Source: Colwellia sp. 20A7 (GTDB lineage Bacteria > Pseudomonadota > Gammaproteobacteria > Enterobacterales > Alteromonadaceae). From it: a stretch of 64,000 nucleotides of DNA. The position numbers and the translations under genes are program-made. Where the stretch lies: positions 930,001 through 994,000 of the forward strand of contig NZ_CP047130.1 in assembly GCF_009832865.1 (NCBI RefSeq), read 5' to 3'. Under the pieces are notes generated by a model, which searched no databases, was not told where the DNA came from, and saw only the letters and a program-made list of their open reading frames with translations. Shown piece after piece: positions 24,658-33,539 of this stretch (position 1 is its first letter; each line of letters opens with the position of its first letter).

Positions 24658-25857
24658 ATGTCATTTTCAACACTTGGATTATCTGAACCCATTTTAAAAG
24701 CAGTTGCTGATTTAGCTTATACAGAGCCTACTGCTATTCAAAAGCAAGCAATACCTGTTGTATTGTCCGGTAAAGATCTTATTGCTGGTGCGCAAACAGG
24801 TACAGGTAAAACTGCGAGCTTTGTTTTGCCTCTTTTAGAGCAGTTACATACAAAAAAAGTAAATACAGATCGTAAGTTACGTGGTAAACGTATACGTGCG
24901 CTTATATTGGTGCCTACACGTGAATTAGCGGTGCAAGTTGAGTCAAGTATTAGTTCATACAGCAAATATTTAACCTTAAGCTCTATGGCTATGTATGGTG
25001 GTGTTGATGCAGAGCCACACAAGCAAAGACTAATATGGGGAGTTGATATTATTGTTGCAACACCCGGCAGGTTATTAGACATGGCACATCAGCGTGCTTT
25101 ACATTTTGATGAACTTGAAATGTTAGTATTAGATGAAGCTGATAGAATGCTTGATATGGGTTTTATTGATGACATCAATAAAATCATTGAACGCTTGCCT
25201 ACACAACGTCAAAATTTATTGTTTTCTGCTACTATTTCAGATGATGTGCGTGCCCTAGCTAAAAGAACCATTAATCGTCCGGTAGAAATATCTCTTGCTC
25301 AAAATAATGCTTCAAAGCCTAAAATTGAACAATGGTTAGTTACTACCGACAAAGGTAATAAATCCGCATTATTAAGTCATTTAATAAAAGATTTACAATG
25401 GCAGCAGGCGCTTATTTTTATTGAAACAAAACATGGTGCAGCTAAATTAGTAAGTCAGTTAGAAAAGCGTGACATAAAAGCAGAAGCTATTCATAGTGGA
25501 AGAACGCAAGCCGTTCGTGAACAAGTATGGAACGACTTTAAATCAGGGAAAATTCAATATTTGGTTGCAACCGGTATTGCTGCACGTGGTCTTGATATTG
25601 GCGCACTTGAACGCGTAGTTAATTATGATCTACCTGATAATGTTGATGATTATATTCACAGAATAGGCAGAACAGGTCGAGCTGGAGCGTCTGGAGAAGC
25701 GGTATCCTTTGTTTCAAAGGATAACTTTAGAAATTTATGTGCTATTGAAAGCAGGTTAGGACATGTGATTAACCGAAAAGAATTTGAAGGCTTTGATGTG
25801 AAAAAAGTCGTTCCGGTGTCTATTTTGAATTATATACCTAAAAGTAAGCGGAGCTAA
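24658..25857 (+). CDS. rhlE: DEAD-box RNA helicase, RhlE-like
   Basis: A 399-residue protein with all DEAD-box motifs in order: Q motif (YTEPTAIQKQAIP), motif I AQTGTGKT (about residues 43-50), motif Ia PTRELAVQ, TPGR, motif II DEAD (about 158), motif III SAT (about 188), and motif VI HRIGRTGRAG (about 334). RhlE-type proteins unwind structured RNA and help ribosome assembly or RNA decay at low temperature. The C-terminal tail is short (NYIPKSKRS). The start ATG is 84 bp after the YehS-like stop, with no strong Shine-Dalgarno; its family length fits. The gene symbol is by similarity only; several RhlE paralogues often exist. Confidence 0.85.
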   Translation: MSFSTLGLSEPILKAVADLAYTEPTAIQKQAIPVVLSGKDLIAGAQTGTGKTASFVLPLLEQLHTKKVNTDRKLRGKRIRALILVPTRELAVQVESSISSYSKYLTLSSMAMYGGVDAEPHKQRLIWGVDIIVATPGRLLDMAHQRALHFDELEMLVLDEADRMLDMGFIDDINKIIERLPTQRQNLLFSATISDDVRALAKRTINRPVEISLAQNNASKPKIEQWLVTTDKGNKSALLSHLIKDLQWQQALIFIETKHGAAKLVSQLEKRDIKAEAIHSGRTQAVREQVWNDFKSGKIQYLVATGIAARGLDIGALERVVNYDLPDNVDDYIHRIGRTGRAGASGEAVSFVSKDNFRNLCAIESRLGHVINRKEFEGFDVKKVVPVSILNYIPKSKRS

Positions 25858-25969
25858 GCATAAACGTACCTAAGTATAAATGCTCCTAAATAAGGTACTC
25901 AATAAAGATTTTCAATAAGTTAACGTAACGAATAAGTGGCCCTAAAACTCATTTGAATAAGGGAATTGT

Positions 25970-26734
25970 ATGAACAAATCATTCAATAATAAACGATTGT
26001 CAATTATATTAGCCGTATTGGTTTTATTGCTTACACTTGTGATTACGCTTTATTCTCATGAACCCAAGGTCCCTGACTTTAACGAATACGCCGCAGGTAC
26101 AGAAAGAAAATCAGCGTTTTTTAATTACTTTATTCCATTGATTAATGAAAAGAACGCCAAGATAAAAAACAAGAGAAAACAGTTACTTTTATGGTCAGAA
26201 AATAGAAATAATATTAGCTGGTGGGATAAACGTAAGGTTGCTAATTTAGCTATTCAATATAGAGTAACGGACGTCACTATTGACGATGATATTTTTTGGC
26301 AAAAACTACTTAAGCGTGTTGATGTATTACCGCCATCACTTGTATTAGCACAAGCTGCTAATGAAAGTGCTTGGGGAACTTCAAGGTTCGCTCAACTCGG
26401 TAATAATTATTTTGGTCAATGGTGCTTTGAAAAAGGTTGTGGTCTTGTGCCTAATAAAAGAGATTCAGGTAAGGCCCATGAAGTTGTTGTTTTTGACTCA
26501 CCTGAACAGTCACTTGAAAGCTATATGAAAAATTTAAATAGCCATCCTGCTTATCAGTCATTACGAAATATTCGGGCACAACAAAGAGCTGACAAACAGC
26601 CGATAACAGGGCTTGTTTTAGCGGAAGGTTTAAGTCGTTACTCTGAGCGCGGTATGGAATATATAACAGAGCTACGTGCAATGATTAAATTTAATAAACT
26701 TACTCAATATGATCAAAGCCAAGATATTCAGTAA
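25970..26734 (+). CDS. Bax-like glucosaminidase (peptidoglycan hydrolase)
   Basis: A 254-residue protein with an N-terminal transmembrane anchor (about residues 9-27) and a C-terminal catalytic domain of the Bax/FlgJ mannosyl-glycoprotein endo-beta-N-acetylglucosaminidase type. PPSLVLAQAANESAWGTSRF (about 122-141) holds the conserved Glu; then GNNYFGQWCFEKGC, and the EQSLESYMKNLNSHPAYQ motif. The family cleaves peptidoglycan in the periplasm. AAGGGAATTG gives the ribosome-binding site. Single gene, not linked to neighbours. Confidence 0.88.
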   Translation: MNKSFNNKRLSIILAVLVLLLTLVITLYSHEPKVPDFNEYAAGTERKSAFFNYFIPLINEKNAKIKNKRKQLLLWSENRNNISWWDKRKVANLAIQYRVTDVTIDDDIFWQKLLKRVDVLPPSLVLAQAANESAWGTSRFAQLGNNYFGQWCFEKGCGLVPNKRDSGKAHEVVVFDSPEQSLESYMKNLNSHPAYQSLRNIRAQQRADKQPITGLVLAEGLSRYSERGMEYITELRAMIKFNKLTQYDQSQDIQ

Positions 26735-26889
26735 CATTTAAGCAATATTCTTCTCGGGTTATGTATGGGCTAACAAAGATGGTTCATGCTAAACTATTTC
26801 ACCGAATTTGGTTTAATGATCAAATTAAATGTTTTAACGCACTTTTTAAATAAAAGTTTTAATACACACTTTACTATAGAAACAATACT

Positions 26890-27264
26890 ATGATTATGTC
26901 GCTCATACGCTGGCCAATTGGTCGCCTTATTTTATTACTAAACTTTATTTTTTCACCAAAATCACCAAAAAGAACCGTTGAAGAACAGAAAAAAGTTGAT
27001 GAGAATACTAAAAATTTAAGTTTGTACCAACTACCTAGTTGTCCTTTTTGTGTAAAAGTACGCCGTACAATTAAGCGTGAAGGTTTAAACATAGAATTGC
27101 GTAATATTAACCAAAAAAATGATTACCGTGAAGAGCTTATTCGTGAGGGGGGCAAGCGTACTGTGCCTTGTTTACGTATTGAAAAAAACAATGGTGAAGT
27201 ACAGTGGCTTTATGAATCAAGTGATGTCATTACGCATTTACAACAGTTAGTAAAAACAGCATAG
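26890..27264 (+). CDS. Membrane-associated glutaredoxin
   Basis: A 124-residue protein. The N-terminal 25 residues (WPIGRLILLLNFIF) are hydrophobic, so the protein may be anchored. The rest is a glutaredoxin/GST N-terminal fold: LYQLPSCPFCVKVRRTI carries the CPFC redox motif (about residues 55-58), GKRTVPCLRI the cis-Pro, and LYESSDVITHL the C-terminal glutathione-binding segment. It acts in thiol-disulfide exchange, likely using glutathione. Monocistronic. msrPQ follow at 27411, but the 146-bp gap suggests a separate promoter. Confidence 0.88.
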   Translation: MIMSLIRWPIGRLILLLNFIFSPKSPKRTVEEQKKVDENTKNLSLYQLPSCPFCVKVRRTIKREGLNIELRNINQKNDYREELIREGGKRTVPCLRIEKNNGEVQWLYESSDVITHLQQLVKTA

Positions 27265-27410
27265 TTTTTCTTTTAATAATAATATCTCTCAGTTTAAGCA
27301 GTAAATGATTGTTTAAAAAATTTAGTCAGTAATCGAGATAATTGAAATTATTTCCGCTGTATCAGTGTCTACTATTTCATGTGCTTTAATATGAACCATT
27401 AGATACTGAT

Positions 27411-28427
27411 ATGCTGATTAATATCCCGACAAAAAACACCCTAAAAGATTGCAACGTTACCGATGAATCGGTATATCTTGAACGTCGAAGTTTATTGAAA
27501 AAAATGGGGTTCCTAGGCGCGAGTGCAGTAATGAGTTCTGCCATTACCTCTAAAGCTCAAGCTGGCTTTTTTTCAGACGATGAAAAAGAGAGCGTGAGCT
27601 TTCAAACCAAAGCGCTCAATTTCAGTAAAGACTCAACAAATGAGCACCTACTTAGAACGCCTGAAAACAAGGTGATTTCACATAATAATTTTTATGAATT
27701 TGGCGCTCAAAAGGATCAACCTTTAGCGCTGTCACAAGGCTTTGATGTTGACCCTTGGCAGTTAAAAATATCAGGCGAATGTGATAATCCAATAACGCTT
27801 GATTATAACAACTTAACTAACATGTTTAATTTAGAAGAGCGTATTTACCGTTTGCGTTGTGTTGAAGCCTGGTCAATGGTTATTCCTTGGATTGGTTTTT
27901 CTTTAGCTGATTTACTTAAAAAAGTAGCGCCTAATTCTCGTGCTAAGTATGTGGCTTTTGAAACCTTGTATGATCCTAAACAGATGCCAGGGCAAGCCGA
28001 CAGACGTTTAGGTGGTGGTCTTATTTTCCCTTATGTAGAAGCTTTACGTATAGATGAAGCTATGAATCCATTAACGTTAATGAGCGTAGGCTTATATGGT
28101 AAAACACTGCCTCCGCAAAATGGCGCACCTATTCGTTTGGTTGTTCCGTGGAAGTACGGGTTTAAAAGTATTAAATCAATTGTTGGCATTAAATTACTTG
28201 AGCATAAGCCACTAACCACATGGAATAAATTGGTACCAAAAGAATATGGTTTTTACGCTAATGTTAACCCTAATCATGATCACCCAAGGTGGAGCCAAGC
28301 GAGTGAACGTAGTATAACAACGGGAGGACTTTTTTCGCGTAATCGAGTTGCAACACTACCTTTTAATGGTTATGGCGAAGAAGTTGCTGATCTTTATAAA
28401 GGTATGGATTTATCAAAAAACTTTTAA
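27411..28427 (+). CDS. msrP: Protein-methionine-sulfoxide reductase catalytic subunit MsrP
   Basis: A 338-residue periplasmic molybdenum enzyme. A Tat-type leader carries [10 protein letters not shown] then a hydrophobic core ending near SKAQA (about residue 50). The Mo-ligating Cys is in [15 protein letters not shown] (near residue 150). [38 protein letters not shown] is the conserved C-terminal block. Length equals the usual 330-335. It repairs oxidised methionines in envelope proteins, fed by the MsrQ haem protein encoded 42 bp downstream. The start has a poor Shine-Dalgarno, but no other start leaves the Tat motif intact. Confidence 0.93.
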   Translation: MLINIPTKNTLKDCNVTDESVYLERRSLLKKMGFLGASAVMSSAITSKAQAGFFSDDEKESVSFQTKALNFSKDSTNEHLLRTPENKVISHNNFYEFGAQKDQPLALSQGFDVDPWQLKISGECDNPITLDYNNLTNMFNLEERIYRLRCVEAWSMVIPWIGFSLADLLKKVAPNSRAKYVAFETLYDPKQMPGQADRRLGGGLIFPYVEALRIDEAMNPLTLMSVGLYGKTLPPQNGAPIRLVVPWKYGFKSIKSIVGIKLLEHKPLTTWNKLVPKEYGFYANVNPNHDHPRWSQASERSITTGGLFSRNRVATLPFNGYGEEVADLYKGMDLSKNF

Positions 28428-28469
28428 TGTATATGATTACTTTCTACAAACATAAGCTGTCTAGATAAT

Positions 28470-29075
28470 ATGAAAAATAATACTAAAGTGTTTTTATTAA
28501 AAGTACTTATTCACTTAGGTGCTTTGATACCATTAGTTAATTTATATTTCTTAGCTTTTAATGATGAATTAGGTGCAGATCCAGTTGAAAGTGTTATTCA
28601 TTTTACCGGTATAGGTGCGTTTAATTTATTGTTACTAACGTTAAGTGTTACGCCAATCGCTCAAATAACTAAACAAGGCTATTTGTTTAACGTTAGACGC
28701 TTACTCGGACTTTATGCTTATACTTATGCTTTATTTCACTTAGTTAACTTTTTATCTTTTGAAATACAATTTGATGGCGCATTATTTATTAGTGAGGTAT
28801 GGAAACGTCCATATATTACCATTGGTATGGTGGCTTTCTTTTTATTAACAGCGTTAAGTATTACTTCTATAAATAAGTTAAAACGTAAAATGGGTAAATC
28901 ATGGCAAAGTCTTCATAATGTTAGTTATATCATTATTCTACTGGTCTCAATCCATTTTTATTGGTCAGTTAAGTCAGAATTAACATCGCCTTTGTTCTAT
29001 TTCGCGATAGCAATCATGTTACTGTTATTTAGATATAAAAAAATTAAGCGGCTACTTTTATCTAAGTTTAACTAA
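28470..29075 (+). CDS. msrQ: Haem-binding membrane subunit MsrQ
   Basis: A 201-residue inner-membrane protein with about six helices of the ferric-reductase-like type. GIGAFNLLLLTLSVTPI, RRLLGLYAYTYALFHLVNF and GKSWQSLHNVSYIIILLVSIHFYW hold the conserved histidines for haem ligation. It passes electrons from the quinone pool or flavin to MsrP. The gene is 42 bp behind msrP. Its last codons lie in a tandem 10-bp repeat (29061-29100), so the C-terminus SKFN may be recent and variable. Confidence 0.92.
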   Translation: MKNNTKVFLLKVLIHLGALIPLVNLYFLAFNDELGADPVESVIHFTGIGAFNLLLLTLSVTPIAQITKQGYLFNVRRLLGLYAYTYALFHLVNFLSFEIQFDGALFISEVWKRPYITIGMVAFFLLTALSITSINKLKRKMGKSWQSLHNVSYIIILLVSIHFYWSVKSELTSPLFYFAIAIMLLLFRYKKIKRLLLSKFN

Positions 29076-29100
29076 GTTTAACTAAGTTTAACCAAGTTTA
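29061..29100 (+). repeat. Four tandem 10-bp repeats over the msrQ stop
   Basis: Four head-to-tail units, TCTAAGTTTA, ACTAAGTTTA twice, and ACCAAGTTTA. The msrQ stop TAA lies in the second unit. Copy number change would leave the stop but alter the downstream region. Confidence 0.85.
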
Positions 29101-29428
29101 TCAACTTCGGCTTTACCTAGGTTTTATTGATCCATTTAAATATTGATTCATTAAATATTAAGAATGCTCCTCAGTAAACTATCTCAATTTTTATACCATT
29201 GGTCGTAATTCTGTCTCAAACACGCTACTTACAGCGCTAAGGGCTTGTCGTTACTGGTCAAACATAATATTCTTTTTAGGTCTAAACTATTCTATTTATC
29301 CGATCTCGGGTTATTTTATATCAAAGCTAAAATAATCTGCTTATATTTTTTAGCTAGGAAAAACCCACTGATACAACTGAATAGCCATGAAAAATAATAA
29401 TAGCTGTTATTTACCTAAAGGAATAAAC
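29101..29428. other. Intergenic region before the amidohydrolase pair
   Basis: About 330 bp, AT-rich, no convincing gene or hairpin. It ends with AAAGGAATAAAC, the ribosome-binding site of the next gene. Confidence 0.5.
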
Positions 29429-30817
29429 ATGAAAAAAATACCTTTTAAGCTGAGTTTAGCTTTGACCGCAGTGTCACTTACATTGACTGCGTGTTCACCC
29501 AACGAAAAACAAGATGATAAAGTCACGATAAATAAAAATCCATTCCCAAGCACTTATAAAGTATTACCACAACAAAACACCTTATTTACTAATGCCACTG
29601 TATTAAACGGAATTGGCGAGCGTATGGATAATGCAGATGTTCTTATTATTGATGGTAAAATTAAACAAGTTGGTGTTGATTTAACGGCAACAAATGTAGA
29701 GGTTATTGACGCACAAGGTAAATGGATAACGCCTGGTATTATTGATGTACATTCTCATCTCGGTGTATACCCAAGTCCTAGTGTTGAATCACATTCTGAT
29801 GGCAATGAAATGACCTCGCCCAATACCTCTGAGGTATGGGCTGAGCATAGTGTTTGGCCACAAGACCCTGGTTTTGAAGCTGCGAGAGAAGGCGGAATAA
29901 CGACTTTGCAGATTTTACCTGGTTCAGCCAATTTATTTGGTGGCCGTGGTGTGACTTTACGAAACGTTCCTGGCCATACTATGCAAGCGATGAAGTTTGC
30001 TGATGCGCCTTACGGTTTGAAAATGGCGTGTGGAGAAAATCCTAAGCGTGTTTATGGTAGCAGAAAACAAATGCCTTCAACGCGTATGGGGAATGTTGCT
30101 GGCTATCGAGCAGCTTGGGCTGAAGCAACTGAATATAAAGGCGCATGGGCTAAATATAATAGTGATTATGATGCGGGGAAAAATCCTGAAGCGCCAAAAA
30201 GAAATCTAGAGTTAGATACATTAATGGGTGTGCTTGACGGTGAAATTATTGTACATAACCATTGTTATAAAGCGGAAGAAATGGCAGTAATGATGGATAT
30301 AGGCAAAGAGTTTAACTATGACTCGGGTACTTTTCATCATGCTGTAGAAGCTTACAAAATTGCCGACGAATTAGCTGCAAATGGAAACTGTGTTGCCATG
30401 TGGCCTGACTGGTGGGGCTTTAAAATGGAAGCCTATGACATGGTTGATGAAAACGTAGCTATTGTTGATTCTGTGAAAAACTCATGTGCTATTGTTCATT
30501 CTGATTCCGAGACCACAATACAACGATTGAACCAAGAGGCTGGTAAGGTGTTATATCGTGCTATTGATAACGGTTTTAATCTAAAAGAAGAAGATGCGAT
30601 TAAATGGATTACAGCTAATGCAGCAAAATCATTAGGCATTAGCGATAAAACAGGTAGCTTGGAAGTTGGCAAAAATGCAGATGTAGTTTTATGGAATGTT
30701 AATCCCTTTAGTGTTTATGCGCGTGCTGAACAAGTTTTTGTTGATGGCGCAAAAGTATACGATCGTTTTGATGAAAAATATCAAGCGAAAAGTGATTTTC
30801 TTTTAGGGCAAGAGTAG
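29429..30817 (+). CDS. Amidohydrolase lipoprotein (metal-dependent)
   Basis: I place the start at ATG 29429 (462 residues): AAGGA lies 8 bp upstream and the product then begins with a lipoprotein leader ending LTLTA-C; the longer frame from 29387 lacks this. The catalytic core is of the imidazolonepropionase-like amidohydrolase superfamily: GIIDVHSHLG (about residues 102-111) gives the H-x-H metal pair, then EIIVHNHCYKAEEM, GTFHHAVEAYKIADEL and IVHSDSET supply the later His and Asp ligands. The C-terminal VGKNADVVLWNVNPF is the usual beta-strand end. The substrate is unknown; related pairs occur in Alteromonadales. The second amidohydrolase starts 10 bp on, so they form one operon and perhaps one complex. 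Confidence 0.85.
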   Translation: MKKIPFKLSLALTAVSLTLTACSPNEKQDDKVTINKNPFPSTYKVLPQQNTLFTNATVLNGIGERMDNADVLIIDGKIKQVGVDLTATNVEVIDAQGKWITPGIIDVHSHLGVYPSPSVESHSDGNEMTSPNTSEVWAEHSVWPQDPGFEAAREGGITTLQILPGSANLFGGRGVTLRNVPGHTMQAMKFADAPYGLKMACGENPKRVYGSRKQMPSTRMGNVAGYRAAWAEATEYKGAWAKYNSDYDAGKNPEAPKRNLELDTLMGVLDGEIIVHNHCYKAEEMAVMMDIGKEFNYDSGTFHHAVEAYKIADELAANGNCVAMWPDWWGFKMEAYDMVDENVAIVDSVKNSCAIVHSDSETTIQRLNQEAGKVLYRAIDNGFNLKEEDAIKWITANAAKSLGISDKTGSLEVGKNADVVLWNVNPFSVYARAEQVFVDGAKVYDRFDEKYQAKSDFLLGQE

Positions 30818-30827
30818 GGAATAACTA

Positions 30828-32123
30828 ATGAATAATATTCAAACAAAAAAACGAACATTTACTTTAAGCTCTTTAGTAACAGCATCTCTTACCGTATTAG
30901 CGTTAACGAGTACTGCAGTAAACGCTAAAATAACGGCTATTACTAATGCCACAGTTCATACGGTTGCTAGCCAAGGAGTTTTAGAGCAAGCCACTGTTAT
31001 TATTGATGAAGGAATTATTACTCAAGTTTATGCGAATGAGAATACGCCTGAAGACATTGAAGCCGATGAAGTCATTGACGCCAAGGGAAGAATATTAACC
31101 CCAGGCTTTATTGGAACCATGAACTCTTTAGGCTTAGTTGAAGTTGGCGCCGTATCAAGAACGCGTGATGGTAGGGATGAAAAGGCAGATATAACATTTG
31201 ACGCTAGCTTAGCATTCAACCCTAAATCAACTTCAATTTCTTATACCCGTAAAGGTGGGATCACGAGTAATATATCGGCACCCGATGGCGGAGAAGGTCT
31301 GTTTGCAGGCCAAACATTTGCTGCTGACTTATCCGGTGATTTTTCGAGTATTATTGAAAAACAAAATGCAGTTATCATTTATTTAGGATCAGAAAGTAAA
31401 GGCTCTAGAGCGCAAAAGTTACAAGCGCTAGATTATAAGTTTGACGATGCTAAAAAAGCGTTAGCCACACAAAAAAATCAAACAGCGAAAGACAAAAAAG
31501 AGGCTAAAGAGCCAAGCCGAGATGAGTTAGTCGTTAATGCTTTATTAGCAGGAGATAAGCCCTTATTAGCTTATGCTGACAGAGCGACCGATTTACTTGC
31601 TCTACTTGCCCTGAAGAAAAAATATGGTCTTGATTTAGTACTTGTTAGTGCGAGTGATGCTGTACTTGTTGCCACAGAAATAGCAACCGCGGAAGTACCT
31701 GTTATTTTAAGCTCAATTGATAACCTCCCAAGTAGCTTTGATTCACTGCATGCTTCTTTAGCTAATATAGGTATATTAGCTAAAGCCGGAGTTAAAGTTA
31801 TTTTAGCGCCCAAAGGTGAAAGCTACAATATAAATCAATTACGCTTTGATGCGGGTATTGCCGTTGCAAATGGTTTATCAAAAGCTGATGCCATTTCCTC
31901 GCTTACTGCTAACGTAGCTGATGTATTTAAACTTAACTCAGGTCGTATTGCTGTAGGTAAAAATGCTGATTTAGTTTTATGGAGCGGTGATCCCTTAGAA
32001 TTAAGCACTAAAGTAGATGTAATGTGGATTAACGGTAAACAAGTTTCTACCAAATCACGTCAAGATGCCTTGCGTGATCGCTATACAGCCAAAAGCAACA
32101 TGCCTAGAGCGTATACTAAGTAA
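30828..32123 (+). CDS. Amidohydrolase-like protein without metal motif
   Basis: A 431-residue exported protein (signal peptide ending TAVNA, about residue 33). It has the amidohydrolase ends, AKITAITNATVHTV and GRIAVGKNADLVLWSGDPLE, but in place of the H-x-H motif reads GFIGTMNSLGLVEVG; no later His ligands line up either. The middle (about 195-225) has a Lys-rich insert, QKNQTAKDKKEAKE. So it looks catalytically degenerate and is probably a partner of the active enzyme encoded 10 bp upstream. Inference only. A strong hairpin follows at 32191. Confidence 0.78.
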   Translation: MNNIQTKKRTFTLSSLVTASLTVLALTSTAVNAKITAITNATVHTVASQGVLEQATVIIDEGIITQVYANENTPEDIEADEVIDAKGRILTPGFIGTMNSLGLVEVGAVSRTRDGRDEKADITFDASLAFNPKSTSISYTRKGGITSNISAPDGGEGLFAGQTFAADLSGDFSSIIEKQNAVIIYLGSESKGSRAQKLQALDYKFDDAKKALATQKNQTAKDKKEAKEPSRDELVVNALLAGDKPLLAYADRATDLLALLALKKKYGLDLVLVSASDAVLVATEIATAEVPVILSSIDNLPSSFDSLHASLANIGILAKAGVKVILAPKGESYNINQLRFDAGIAVANGLSKADAISSLTANVADVFKLNSGRIAVGKNADLVLWSGDPLELSTKVDVMWINGKQVSTKSRQDALRDRYTAKSNMPRAYTK

Positions 32124-32190
32124 CCTGATCATTTTTAAACTACGATAAAATGCCAGTTTTAGATGCTTGCAAACATTATGATTCAGGCAT

Positions 32191-32224
32191 CGCTATCTGT
32201 TTATTATTTAATAAGCAGATAGCG
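32191..32224. terminator. Long hairpin after the amidohydrolase pair
   Basis: CGCTATCTGTTTATT and AATAAGCAGATAGCG form a 15-bp stem (one T-G pair) with an ATTT loop, 67 bp past the stop. There is no T run directly after it, so it may be an mRNA-stabilising hairpin or a terminator of low certainty. Confidence 0.5.
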
Positions 32225-32394
32225 TGATGAATCTTCCTGTATTTTTTATCTATTCTGACGGTTCAATAGCTACCTCTGTTTTACCCATTAATTACTAGCA
32301 TGGTGTAACCCAACATATCAAAGCAGTTAATTGATTAAGTAAAGCGAACTTAATTAACAGCAAACTAGATTCAATGGAAAAAATTAAAAAAAAC

Positions 32395-32414
32395 AAATGA
32401 CAACGCTGTCATTT
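32395..32414. promoter_or_regulatory. Palindromic operator before nagK (NagR-like)
   Basis: AAATGACAACGCTGTCATTT is a perfect 8-bp inverted repeat with an ACGC core. It lies 117 bp before the nagK start. LacI-type NagR repressors of Alteromonadales are reported to use an AATGACA-core palindrome of this form (recalled from regulon work on Shewanella, not checked). No nagR gene is in the window. Confidence 0.72.
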
Positions 32415-32530
32415 AAGGGTAGGATGATTGCAAATAAAAATTTAATCAAAGTAGTTTATAGTTCTTAAGATAAGAAAAATTGGATAATTTAAATTAATTG
32501 ATTGAATAACTGAGAAAAATTGAGGTTAGT

Positions 32531-33454
32531 ATGCTCACAAGTTATGACAATAACAAAGCACTATTTTTAGGAATAGATGGTGGTGGAAGTAAGTGTAAAG
32601 CCATTGTTATGAATGACCAAAATGAAATTCTCGGCACGGGGATTTCTGGTCCTGGTAATCCTTTGCATGGAATAGAGCAAGCAACGGATTCAATTACAGA
32701 ATCAGCGCTATTAGCATTAAAAGATGCAGGATTAGCACATATAAGGTTAAGTGAACTCTACGCTGGTGTTGGTTTAGCAGGAGTTAACTTACCGGTGCAG
32801 TTTAAACAAATACAAGAATGGAAGAACCCATTTAAAGGCTTATTTTTGGCACATGATTTACTTATTGCTTGTTTAGGGGCTCACCATAGTAACAATGGTG
32901 CAGTCATTATTTCAGGTACAGGATCTTGTGGCTTCTCATGTGTTGATGAACAAGAAGTTATCATTGGTGGGCATGGTTTTCCTCAAGGTGATATTGGCAG
33001 TGGTGCTTGGTTTGGTTTACAAGCAGTGAAGCAAGTATTGCTTTCTCTTGATGGAATTGCTGAAGATTCATTAATGAATGAAGTGTTATTAACAAAATTA
33101 GACTGTATTGATGCTACATCGGTGGTTGAAAAAGTAGCGGGAAAAACAGCAACTTATTTTGCTCAACTAGCAAATTTAGTGTTTGATGCCGCAGAGCAGG
33201 GCGATAACATTGCTATTGCTATTGTCACTGAAGGTGCCGAATACATTAATAATGTTGCTCGTGTGTTATTAACTAAAATGCCCGCGCGTATATCAATGCT
33301 CGGCGGTTTAACAACACGGTTGAAACCTTGGCTTGATCAACAGTTGCAAGAAAAACTAGCTGAGCCGTTAAGCCCTCCTGAGGTTGGGGCTGTATTGTTC
33401 GCTCGTCAAGAGCTGGCAATACAACAACGTCTAAGTGTAGTTCAAAGCGCATAG
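32531..33454 (+). CDS. nagK: N-acetylglucosamine kinase, BadF/BadG-type
   Basis: A 307-residue cytoplasmic kinase of the ASKHA fold. LGIDGGGSKCKAIV (about residues 12-25) is the phosphate-1 loop, VIISGTGSCGFS (about 119-130) the phosphate-2 loop, and GDIGSGAWFG (about 153-162) the connecting motif of the eukaryote-like NAGK family; the final ISMLGGLTTRLKPWL is the adenosine motif. It makes GlcNAc-6-phosphate from GlcNAc taken up by the NagP permease. It begins the nagK-nagA-nagP unit, behind the palindromic operator at 32395. Confidence 0.9.
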   Translation: MLTSYDNNKALFLGIDGGGSKCKAIVMNDQNEILGTGISGPGNPLHGIEQATDSITESALLALKDAGLAHIRLSELYAGVGLAGVNLPVQFKQIQEWKNPFKGLFLAHDLLIACLGAHHSNNGAVIISGTGSCGFSCVDEQEVIIGGHGFPQGDIGSGAWFGLQAVKQVLLSLDGIAEDSLMNEVLLTKLDCIDATSVVEKVAGKTATYFAQLANLVFDAAEQGDNIAIAIVTEGAEYINNVARVLLTKMPARISMLGGLTTRLKPWLDQQLQEKLAEPLSPPEVGAVLFARQELAIQQRLSVVQSA

Positions 33455-33539
33455 TTTAGTAGGCAGCGGTTAGATAATTGCTAGAAACGAGTCGATAACT
33501 AGCATAGCCACACTAGAAATATTTAAGGATTAGCATTAC

